Assembly: GCA_023386395.1 (NCBI GenBank)
Contig: JAEWJV010000268.1
Location: forward strand, 1 to 6,058
DNA from: Bacteroidota bacterium
Lineage (GTDB): Bacteria > Bacteroidota > Bacteroidia > Chitinophagales > Chitinophagaceae
Length of the DNA: 6,058 bases
Direction: 5' to 3'
Every line of letters starts with the position of its first letter. Position 1 is the stretch's first letter. Position numbers and translations under genes: made by a program. Positions 1-6,058 of this stretch are shown piece by piece. The notes below the pieces were generated by a model. That model was given only the letters and a program-made list of their open reading frames with translations, was not told where the DNA came from and did not search any database.

Positions 1-365
1 TTGCCCGCTGCCATGCCATCCACTTTTAAAATTTTTTCTCCGGCCTGCAAAGCAACTTCACTGTTATCCTCCGACATCATAATCGCATCTTCCACTTCAG
101 GAATAGTTTTCTTTACTTCATCTGCAAGCAGCCCCGGCATATCATAATTACCATCAACATGGTCCTTATAATATTCCCTCTCAAAAACTTTATATAAGCG
201 TGCATCATTTTTATGAAATGCATCTACACTCAGTTCGTTTTGTATCCACAGAAAAATAAGCAGGCTGCATGCAATACCAACAGACAATCCTGCAATATTT
301 ATAAAGGAATGAACCTTATTTGCGATAAGATTACGCCATGCGGTTTTGAAATAATTTTTGAACAT
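1..365 (-). CDS. MacB/FtsX-type ABC transporter permease, N-terminal part (runs off window)
   Basis: Reading leftward from an ATG at 365-363, an open frame continues without a stop to the window edge, giving 121 residues of a protein expected to be about 790 long. It begins MFKNYFKTAWRNL, the family's short cytoplasmic leader. One membrane helix follows (about residues 21-42, from FINIAGLSVGI to LLIFLW), then the start of an extracytoplasmic MacB_PCD-like domain, with ELSVDAFHKN and LYKVFERE at the positions where the two complete neighbours have FSYDKFHPSP/FSYDKFLPEY and a matching Y-R-I/Y-R-V. The start is supported by alignment with the neighbours' starts; no Shine-Dalgarno sequence is seen upstream, which is common in Bacteroidota. 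It is the last visible gene of the array, 83 bp after the stop of the preceding gene. A role as a membrane permease or mechanotransmission protein is inferred from family; the substrate is unknown. The rest of the protein, including both FtsX domains, cannot be checked here. Confidence 0.9.
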   Translation of the reverse strand, partial: MFKNYFKTAWRNLIANKVHSFINIAGLSVGIACSLLIFLWIQNELSVDAFHKNDARLYKVFEREYYKDHVDGNYDMPGLLADEVKKTIPEVEDAIMMSEDNSEVALQAGEKILKVDGMAAG

Positions 366-448
366 AGAAGTTCATTTTTAAATTTGTAATTGGGATATTG
401 GAAAATTGCAATTTCAAAATTTCCCAATTGTACTTTCCCTAATCAATT
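366..448 (-). other. 83-bp gap between two permease genes
   Basis: This AT-rich gap lies between the TGA stop of the gene at 449-2845 and the ATG of the gene ending at 365. It is mostly filled by a 42-bp imperfect palindrome (388-429). Read on the gene strand, no T-run follows the palindrome, so it does not look like a classic intrinsic terminator. I found no Bacteroidota-style -7 element (TAnnTTTG) and no Shine-Dalgarno sequence ahead of the downstream ATG. Confidence 0.6.
388..429. repeat. 42-bp imperfect palindrome in intergenic gap
   Basis: The two 21-base arms meet at 408/409 and agree at 17 of 21 positions. The outer eight bases (AATTGGGA at 388-395 against TCCCAATT at 422-429) pair perfectly, and the central AAATTGCAATTT (403-414) is a perfect 12-bp palindrome. 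Mismatches sit at arm positions 9 and 13-15. On the gene strand, AAT recurs at 429, 421, 413, 407, 399, 391 and 384, a spacing of mostly 8 bases. It could form an RNA hairpin between two genes of the array, serve as a binding site for a dimeric regulator, or be a copy of a dispersed intergenic repeat. The sequence alone does not decide between these. Confidence 0.75.
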
Positions 449-2845
449 TCATTCTGTTCTTAAGCTCTTTACAGGGTTGGCAATGGCTGCTTTGAATGTT
501 TGTGATATAATTGTAAATAAACCTATACCCAACAAAAACAGGAAACACATTAAGACATTTATAAAGTCAAATTGTGTTCTTTCACTAAAATTCTGAAGAA
601 ACATTTTTGCAAGAAACCATCCTACAGGCATCGCAATAAAACCTGCTATAAACAAAAGTTTGACAAATCCTTTTGAAAGGATTTTTACAATCTGAACTTC
701 CCGGGCGCCAACAATCTTGCGAATGCTTATTTCCCTGCCCTTTACCTGCACCGTATAAACAACAAGTCCAAGTAAACCGAGCGTTGCAATAGCCAGCGCA
801 ATAAATCCCAAAAACCCCAACAACGAAATCGTTGCCGTTTGGGAATTGGCTTCATCCAGGTTGTCTGATAGCCATGATACGGTAATAGGTTGTGTAGGGT
901 CTAATGTTTTTAAGGATGCTTTTACGCGGTTTTCGATTGCGGTTTTATCATCTCCAATAGTTTCAATATATAAATTCGTACAGGCATTCTTTTTAATCCT
1001 GAAAACCAAAGGAGCAACCGGCCTGCCGGCACCTTCATATTTGAAATCTTTGAGAATCCCTTTTATCTCCACCTGCGTAGAATCATTCAGCCATAATTTT
1101 TCGCCAACAGCTTTTGCTGCATTAGTGAAACCAAATGCATGAATGGCTTTCTCATTCAGGAGCACATATTGCTCCTTACCTTCTTGCGATTGGGTGGGGA
1201 AATTGGTGCCAGCCAGTAATGCGAAATGCATGAGTGTAATAAAATTATTATCAGCATAATAATAATTTAAGCCGATAGCATCTTTGCGGTTGCTTACCCA
1301 AAAAGGAGCACTCATACCACTGAAATGCTTTGTAAAATTGGCAGAAGAGGCTGAAATGCTCTTCACGCCGCTAACTGCATTAAGCTGTTGTGTTGCTAAC
1401 TGTTCATCCATATTATTTAAGAACACCATCATTACATGATCCCGTTTAAAACCAGGATCCGCTTTAGCCATGAACGTAAACTGTTTATAAAAAACAAACA
1501 GGAAAATAATTACCACCAATGAAAGGCTATATTGAAAAACAATCAATGTTTTCTGCAGGTTTACTTTACCAAGAATTTTTGCAGTCGATAAATTCTTTAA
1601 TACACGCACCGGTTTAAACGCAGATAATATCCATGCAGGCGCAGAACCGGCTGCCAGCCCTGCGAATAACGCATATATAAGTGACCAGGCAATGAATTCA
1701 GCATTGTAATGAAATGATGAGGGAATAAATTCATAGTCATCATTAAAGGGCGCATAGCGAACAATAAAGTACAGGATTACCCAGGCAAATATTAATGATA
1801 AGATCGATAATAAAACCGATTCAAAAATATATTGCACAAAAACCTGCGAGCGTTTTGCACCCACTATTTTTCTTATTCCCACTTCCTTCGCTCTTGTTAA
1901 TGCGCGTGCAATGGTGAGGTTGGTATAATTAAAACAAGCTGCCAGCAATATCAGCAGGGCTATACCAGCTTCAGCATAAATTTTTGTCCACGAAGTTCCG
2001 CCGGCATTATCATTACTAAGGTTATTGGTGCCTGGTGTTATTTTGCTTAATGGCTGAAGATGAAATGCTGTTACGCCTTCGTTATTCTCTTTGTTTAAAT
2101 TATTTGCAATAAAATTCAGTTGTGATCGAAGTGCTGCGACGCTTGTATTTTTCTTTAGTAAGATATATGTGTAAGCAGTGTTGAAAGCAAACCAGTCAGA
2201 AGATTTTTGAGAAAGCAGTTTATTACTTTCCATTTGCGCAACTGTGCTGTAAGATGCATAAGCATCATAACTAAGATGTGATTTTCCCGGCGGAGTATTC
2301 AACACACCGGTAACAATATAACTAATGCCGTTTTCCATTTTTATTATTTTACCTATCGCATCATTGCCACCAAAAAATTTCTCCGCGGTTGTTTTATTTA
2401 GTATAATGGAATTGGGTTGTTGCAATGCTGTTGCTGCATTACCTGAAGCGAGTGTAAATCCAAATATTTTAAAAAAGGAAGGCTCAGTAAATACGCCAGT
2501 TATATTTAGTTCTTTGTTATTTGCAGTTGCTTTTCCGCCTAAAGCAGTATACACATTCACAGCAGCTTCAACAATATTTTTTTCTTTTGATAAAGTATTA
2601 TTTAGCGGCAACGGCGTGCTTGCCAATTGCCATTTCTCACCGCTCTTTTTATTGTATTCAGAAGTTATGCGGTAAATGCGCTGAGGTGATGGATGGAATT
2701 TATCATAACTGAAAGCATCCTGTGTACGAATTAGAATCATTAAACCAACAGACATGCTGAGACCAAGCCCAAAAATGTTTATAAAAGTTGTAAGCTTATT
2801 TTTTCTAAGATTTCTTAATGCAATTTTTAGATAACTTTTAAACAT
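449..2845 (-). CDS. MacB/FtsX-type ABC transporter permease (duplicated orphan permease, 798 aa)
   Basis: This is a complete gene with ATG at 2845-2843 and TGA at 451-449. The 798-residue protein has two homologous halves. The first half has a membrane helix at about 21-40, a MacB_PCD-like extracytoplasmic domain at about 41-288 (with IVTGVLNTPPG near 177-187), and an FtsX domain with helices at about 289-310, 337-362 and 384-405. Its cytoplasmic motif KEVGIRKIVGA lies at 320-330. The second half has a helix at about 433-453, a second PCD-like domain at about 454-672 (LNEKAIHAFG near 563, IKGILKDFKYEG near 594), then helices at about 674-698, 728-748 and 763-783 with REISIRKIVGA at 704-714. 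It ends AAIANPVKSLRTE. In the family such permeases work with a separate ATPase to move substrates or transmit mechanical force across the inner membrane; none is encoded here, so substrate and partner are unknown. The start matches the family leader (MFKSYLKIALRNL). It lies 58 bp after the preceding permease gene. Its C-terminal domain is more divergent than those of the two upstream genes. Confidence 0.95.
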   Translation of the reverse strand: MFKSYLKIALRNLRKNKLTTFINIFGLGLSMSVGLMILIRTQDAFSYDKFHPSPQRIYRITSEYNKKSGEKWQLASTPLPLNNTLSKEKNIVEAAVNVYTALGGKATANNKELNITGVFTEPSFFKIFGFTLASGNAATALQQPNSIILNKTTAEKFFGGNDAIGKIIKMENGISYIVTGVLNTPPGKSHLSYDAYASYSTVAQMESNKLLSQKSSDWFAFNTAYTYILLKKNTSVAALRSQLNFIANNLNKENNEGVTAFHLQPLSKITPGTNNLSNDNAGGTSWTKIYAEAGIALLILLAACFNYTNLTIARALTRAKEVGIRKIVGAKRSQVFVQYIFESVLLSILSLIFAWVILYFIVRYAPFNDDYEFIPSSFHYNAEFIAWSLIYALFAGLAAGSAPAWILSAFKPVRVLKNLSTAKILGKVNLQKTLIVFQYSLSLVVIIFLFVFYKQFTFMAKADPGFKRDHVMMVFLNNMDEQLATQQLNAVSGVKSISASSANFTKHFSGMSAPFWVSNRKDAIGLNYYYADNNFITLMHFALLAGTNFPTQSQEGKEQYVLLNEKAIHAFGFTNAAKAVGEKLWLNDSTQVEIKGILKDFKYEGAGRPVAPLVFRIKKNACTNLYIETIGDDKTAIENRVKASLKTLDPTQPITVSWLSDNLDEANSQTATISLLGFLGFIALAIATLGLLGLVVYTVQVKGREISIRKIVGAREVQIVKILSKGFVKLLFIAGFIAMPVGWFLAKMFLQNFSERTQFDFINVLMCFLFLLGIGLFTIISQTFKAAIANPVKSLRTE

Positions 2846-2903
2846 GCTATAAATATTAAGTTATATCCGTTTTATGTTATAGTTTTTTTTATTCATAATT
2901 AAA
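2846..2903 (-). other. 58-bp gap between two permease genes
   Basis: This very AT-rich spacer separates the TAG stop at 2904 from the ATG at 2845. The run of eight T at 2883-2890 is an A-run on the coding strand, so it cannot be the U-tract of a terminator for these genes. I see no stable hairpin, no Shine-Dalgarno sequence next to the downstream ATG and no recognisable promoter. The short gap and shared direction are consistent with co-transcription. Confidence 0.5.
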
Positions 2904-5273
2904 CTATTCCGTTCTCAAACTCTTCACAGGATTCGTAATTGCTGCTTTTATTGATTGAAAGCTCACTGTTATAATTGTTATAAGCAAGGCTATCAATCCA
3001 CTCAATACAAAAACACCTGCACCAATGCCAATTCGATAATCATAATTCATTAACCAGTTATGTAGAAAATAATATGAGATTGGTGCAGCAATCAAACAAC
3101 TTATCAATACCAATACAATAAAATCTTTTGATAACAGCAGCCATACTTGTTGCACAGATGCACCCAATACTTTACGAATACCGATTTCTTTCTTGCGCTG
3201 TTCAGCAACATAAGCAGCCAAGCCAAATAATCCTAAACACGAAATAAGAATTGCAAGCGCTGCAAACAAACCGGCAAGTTTTCCTATCAACTGCTCAAGA
3301 TTAAATTTTGATGCATATTGTTCATCTGAAAAAGAATAATCATAAGGATAAGCAGGGTCATACTTATTAAAAATTGCAGTAAGCTGAATGATCGCATCTT
3401 GTGTTTTTATATTTTGTGATAACCTGTACATGATGCTGCCTTGTGCATTTGGCTGTATATAAAACATAGTAGGATCAGCAGCTTTAAACGGTGATATCAT
3501 CAACGCATCCTTTACAACTCCGGCAATCGTAAATTGTTTGTCCTGCCATGTTATTTTTTTGCCAACAGGATTTTTTAAACGTAGACGTTTTATCGCTGCT
3601 TCATTAAAAATTACGCTTGTGCTGTCATTCCCACTCGAAAAATTTCTTCCTTCGCGCATAGTCATTCCAATTGTTTTAAAATAATCTTCAGACACGAATA
3701 TGGTTCCCATTTCTACTGTTTCGCCCGGGTTTTTGCCAGGCCACTGGTCAACATCTGAATGCCACCAGACATCTGTTGCAGGGCTCGTAGCGGTTGTAAT
3801 GGATGACACAATTCCTTTCTGCGCTAATTCGTTTTTTAAGGCAGTGAAATTTTTATACAAATCATCATTCATACTAGTCGTTAACAACCTGTTTAAACTA
3901 TAACCAGTGGGTCTGTTTTTTGCATATTGTATTTGCTGATAAATAATAACTGTACTTATAATTAAAGCAATGGAACAACTGAATTGTATAACGACTAAAA
4001 CTGTTCTTGACAATGATGATTTACCTGCCTGTATTGTTCCTTTTAAAACTTTTACAGGATTAAATGAAGAAAGATAAAATGCAGGTCTGCTGCCAGCGAG
4101 CAATGCAGTTATAAAAAGACAGCCGAGCATTATCAGCCAGAAATAAATATTTCCAAATGGAATGATGGTATATGTTTCCGTTAATGTATTAAATGCAGGC
4201 AACGCTAATCGCGCAATCAATATTGAAAAAATAAAAGCAATCGTTGTAAGCAGAAATGCTTCGATTAAAAATTGAATGATTAAATCTTTTCTTTGTGAAC
4301 CGATTGCTTTTCGCACACCCACTTCTTTTGCTCTTTTTTCTGAACGTGCTGTTGTTAGATTAATAAAATTGATGCAGGCAATAATCAATACCAGTAAACC
4401 GATAATGGAAAACATTCTTACATAAGTGAGAAAACCTTCGGTGTCTTTTCCATTTACATAGTTTGAATACAAATGCCAGCGCTCCATTGGTTGCAGCGTA
4501 ACGTAAGAACTCATTGCATTAATGTTGCCTTCTTCGGTATGTTCTATATTCCTGATTTTTGGTGCAACCTGCGCATAATTAACGCCCGGCTTTAGCTTTA
4601 CAAAAATTTGCAAATTGTTATTGCCAAAACTGCTTAATCCGTCTTTTTTTATTTGCGGATTAACAGCATAACTATAAGAGCTTGGAACAATATATTTAAA
4701 ACTGAAACTCGCATTTGCCGGTACATCTTTTATAACTCCGGTTACTTTTAAATCATGCGCGTTATCAACACGCACTAATTTGTTTATTGCATTTTCATTG
4801 CCAAAAAGTGATTTTGCAAGCGACTGTGTAAGTACAATTGAATACGGGTCTTTAAACGCAGTATTTGCATTGCCTTTGATGAATGAATATTGAAAAATTT
4901 TAAAGATGTCTGTACCCGAAATGGCGCCATTCACATATAACTTCTTATCGCCCACAATTAACCCATGATTGCCTGTCCAATCACTTTCAGCTACATATTC
5001 TATCTCCGGAATTTGTGTGCGCAAAGCATCAGCAAGCTTTAATGAAGTTGTTTGAAATGTAAGCGTATCACCATTGCTATTAAAGTTTCTTTGCACACGA
5101 TAAACGGATTGGTATTCCGGCAAAAATTTATCAAACGAATATTGCTCATATACCCAAAGACCAATCAGCAATGCAACAGCCATTCCTATTGCAAGACCCG
5201 TAACATTTAATATGCTATAACCAATTGTGCGGGTTATATTCCTCCATGCTGTTTTAAGATAATTTTTGACCAC
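2904..5273 (-). CDS. MacB/FtsX-type ABC transporter permease (duplicated orphan permease, 789 aa)
   Basis: This is a complete gene that starts with GTG at 5273-5271 and stops with TAG at 2906-2904. The GTG is favoured because translation from it gives the family leader (MVKNYLKTAWRNI) and an in-frame stop (TAA at 5288-5286) lies just upstream. The protein has two homologous halves. The first has a membrane helix at about 20-41, a MacB_PCD-like extracytoplasmic domain at about 42-285 (VTGVIKDVPANASF near 177-190), FtsX helices at about 286-307, 332-358 and 376-398, and the cytoplasmic motif RAKEVGVRKAIGS at 314-326. The second has a helix at about 423-445, a PCD-like domain at about 446-664 (FNEAAIKRLRLKNPVGKKI at 556-574, IAGVVKDA near 583), helices at about 665-690, 718-740 and 753-773, and RKKEIGIRKVLGAS at 693-706. 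The C-terminus is AAITNPVKSLRTE. It should be an inner-membrane protein depending on an ATPase encoded elsewhere; the substrate cannot be told. The C-terminal FtsX domain closely resembles that of the gene ahead of it, which suggests tandem duplication. Confidence 0.95.
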   Translation of the reverse strand: MVKNYLKTAWRNITRTIGYSILNVTGLAIGMAVALLIGLWVYEQYSFDKFLPEYQSVYRVQRNFNSNGDTLTFQTTSLKLADALRTQIPEIEYVAESDWTGNHGLIVGDKKLYVNGAISGTDIFKIFQYSFIKGNANTAFKDPYSIVLTQSLAKSLFGNENAINKLVRVDNAHDLKVTGVIKDVPANASFSFKYIVPSSYSYAVNPQIKKDGLSSFGNNNLQIFVKLKPGVNYAQVAPKIRNIEHTEEGNINAMSSYVTLQPMERWHLYSNYVNGKDTEGFLTYVRMFSIIGLLVLIIACINFINLTTARSEKRAKEVGVRKAIGSQRKDLIIQFLIEAFLLTTIAFIFSILIARLALPAFNTLTETYTIIPFGNIYFWLIMLGCLFITALLAGSRPAFYLSSFNPVKVLKGTIQAGKSSLSRTVLVVIQFSCSIALIISTVIIYQQIQYAKNRPTGYSLNRLLTTSMNDDLYKNFTALKNELAQKGIVSSITTATSPATDVWWHSDVDQWPGKNPGETVEMGTIFVSEDYFKTIGMTMREGRNFSSGNDSTSVIFNEAAIKRLRLKNPVGKKITWQDKQFTIAGVVKDALMISPFKAADPTMFYIQPNAQGSIMYRLSQNIKTQDAIIQLTAIFNKYDPAYPYDYSFSDEQYASKFNLEQLIGKLAGLFAALAILISCLGLFGLAAYVAEQRKKEIGIRKVLGASVQQVWLLLSKDFIVLVLISCLIAAPISYYFLHNWLMNYDYRIGIGAGVFVLSGLIALLITIITVSFQSIKAAITNPVKSLRTE

Positions 5274-5339
5274 GTTTGTCTGATTTTAATAATTAAGCTT
5301 ATTTTTTATTCATTATTCGCCATTGACCATTCACGTTCT
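5274..5339 (-). other. 66-bp gap between two permease genes
   Basis: This AT-rich spacer separates the TAA stop at 5340 from the GTG start at 5273. Its upstream half (5308-5335) holds four degenerate heptamers. The downstream half contains an 8-bp palindrome (TAAGCTTA, 5294-5301), but the T-run beside it is on the wrong strand for a terminator of these genes. No Shine-Dalgarno sequence precedes the GTG. Confidence 0.5.
5308..5335. repeat. Four tandem degenerate heptamers
   Basis: Four adjacent 7-base units occur on the plus strand: ATTCATT (5308-5314), ATTCGCC (5315-5321), ATTGACC (5322-5328) and ATTCACG (5329-5335). All begin with ATT, and their consensus is close to ATTCACC (GGTGAAT on the gene strand). 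From memory, similar strings of GGTGAAT/GGTCAAT-type heptamers turn up between genes in other Bacteroidota, but I cannot confirm that here. The array starts four bases past the TAA stop of the upstream permease gene. Four diverged units is short, so chance periodicity is not excluded. No function can be assigned. Confidence 0.55.
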
Positions 5340-6058
5340 TTATTCCGTTCTCAAACTCTTTACCGGGTTTGCAATCGCTGCTTTAATTGATTGAAAACTT
5401 ATCGTTAATAACGTGATTATAATTACTGAGAAGCCTGCAATAACAAAAATCCATGGCGTTATATTTATTCTGTAAGCAAAACTTTGCAACCAGTTGTTGA
5501 GTAACCACCACGACACAGGAAAGGCAATCAGTAAAGAGATGGCAACAAGTTTTAAAAAATCTTTGGAAAGCATTGTTGTGATGTTGCTTACAGATGCGCC
5601 AACTACTTTTCTTATACCAATTTCTTTTCTTCTTTTTTGCGCAGTGAATGCAGCTAATCCAAACAATCCAAGACATGAAATAATAATTGCTAATCCTGCA
5701 AAATATTTAGATAATGCTGACACTCTTGTTTCACTTTCATATTGCTGTTGATAAGCTTCATCTAAAAAATTAAATGTAAGAGGAAAGCCGGAGTTGAAGC
5801 TTTTATACAAATTTTGTATAGCATTAATTGTTGCTTGTTGATGATTGCTGTTTATACTTGCAATAACAGTTCTGCCTCTTGGTACAATATTTAAAACAGA
5901 TGGTTTTATCACTTCATGCATTGATTCAAAATGAAAATCTTTCACAACGCCAATAATCTGCATTTTTTTTCCAAAAAAAGTTACTGTTTTACCAACAGGA
6001 TTTTTCATGCTCATTGCCTTAACTGCTGCTTCGTTTACGATTAGTGCAGATGAATCTG
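5340..6058 (-). CDS. MacB/FtsX-type ABC transporter permease, C-terminal part (start beyond window)
   Basis: The frame is open from the right edge of the window to TAA at 5342-5340, giving 238 visible residues of a protein expected to be about 790 long. The visible part is the end of the second MacB_PCD-like domain followed by the second FtsX domain. It opens with DSSALIVNEAAVKAM and then NPVGKTV. IIGVVKDFHFESMHE follows at about visible residues 34-48, the family's typical G-V-V-K-D-F-x-F-E-S segment. Membrane helices lie at about visible residues 116-138, 166-186 and 201-220, with the cytoplasmic motif KRRKEIGIRKVVGAS between the first two. It ends AAIANPVKSLRTE. The first in-frame ATG (6014) lies inside the conserved NEAAVKAMSMKNPVGK region, so it is an internal methionine and not the start. 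The gene comes first among the visible members of the array, 66 bp ahead of the next. Function is inferred from family only; substrate and ATPase partner are unknown. Confidence 0.93.
   Translation of the reverse strand, partial: DSSALIVNEAAVKAMSMKNPVGKTVTFFGKKMQIIGVVKDFHFESMHEVIKPSVLNIVPRGRTVIASINSNHQQATINAIQNLYKSFNSGFPLTFNFLDEAYQQQYESETRVSALSKYFAGLAIIISCLGLFGLAAFTAQKRRKEIGIRKVVGASVSNITTMLSKDFLKLVAISLLIAFPVSWWLLNNWLQSFAYRINITPWIFVIAGFSVIIITLLTISFQSIKAAIANPVKSLRTE

Noticed and set aside
390..596. Plus-strand open frame of 68 codons
   Set aside because: It overlaps the 3' end of the 798-residue permease gene antisense and has no family resemblance or start signal. It also runs through the palindrome, so it is a chance frame.
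846..1142. Plus-strand open frame of 98 codons
   Set aside because: It lies wholly antisense to the coding sequence of the 798-residue permease, and its composition is what the opposite strand of a membrane-protein gene would give.
2325..2712. Two overlapping plus-strand open frames (116 and 63 codons)
   Set aside because: Both are antisense to the first extracytoplasmic domain of the 798-residue permease. They overlap each other in different frames and have no recognisable domain.
2883..2890. Run of eight T as an intrinsic terminator
   Set aside because: On the transcribed sense strand it is an A-run, and no GC-rich hairpin precedes it.
3700..3903. Plus-strand open frame of 67 codons
   Set aside because: It is antisense inside the 789-residue permease gene, with no independent support.
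5294..5307. Small palindrome TAAGCTTA followed by T-run as a terminator
   Set aside because: It reads as a terminator only on the plus strand, where no gene ends. The stem is four base pairs and AT-rich.
5383..5751. Open frames on both strands (97 codons minus, 85 codons plus) inside the first permease gene
   Set aside because: The real frame here encodes a conserved FtsX domain. The others are out-of-frame shadows rich in Cys, Lys or low-complexity runs.
5340..6014. A complete 224-residue protein starting at the ATG at 6014
   Set aside because: The frame stays open to the window edge, and the 14 residues upstream (DSSALIVNEAAVKA) are conserved family sequence. The gene is a larger permease cut by the window.

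Overview
The window is AT-rich bacterial DNA. Every supportable gene lies on the minus strand, so transcription runs from position 6058 towards position 1. The four genes are paralogues of one large membrane-protein family: MacB/FtsX-type ABC transporter permeases in the long, internally duplicated form that lacks an ATPase ("duplicated orphan permease" architecture). Bacteroidota, and especially Chitinophagaceae/Sphingobacteriia-like genomes, often carry many of these in tandem. The protein style (N-termini of the type M-x-K-N/S-Y-x-K-x-A-x-R-N, C-termini ending NPVKSLRTE), the AT-rich gaps and the absence of Shine-Dalgarno sequences all fit a Bacteroidota host. The exact genus cannot be read from this window.

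Layout in transcription order: (1) 6058-5340, the C-terminal 238 residues of a permease whose start lies beyond the window; (2) 5273-2904, a complete 789-residue permease with a GTG start; (3) 2845-449, a complete 798-residue permease; (4) 365-1, the N-terminal 121 residues of a fourth permease that runs off the window. The gaps are 66, 58 and 83 bp. None holds a convincing terminator, so the array could be one transcriptional unit, but no promoter is visible either. No stretch of 300 bases lacks a gene.

The two complete proteins repeat one module twice: a transmembrane helix, an extracytoplasmic MacB_PCD-like domain, and a three-helix FtsX domain containing a K/R-E-(I/V)-(G/S)-(I/V)-R-K motif. 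This gives about eight membrane helices in a single chain, equivalent to a MacB dimer. No ATPase, membrane-fusion protein, outer-membrane channel or regulator is encoded here, so substrate and partners cannot be deduced.

Besides the genes, two gaps carry short structured sequence: a 42-bp imperfect palindrome at 388-429, and four consecutive degenerate heptamers at 5308-5335. I see no RNA gene, insertion sequence, CRISPR array or recognisable novel system. This is an ordinary paralogue array with a few modest points of interest.
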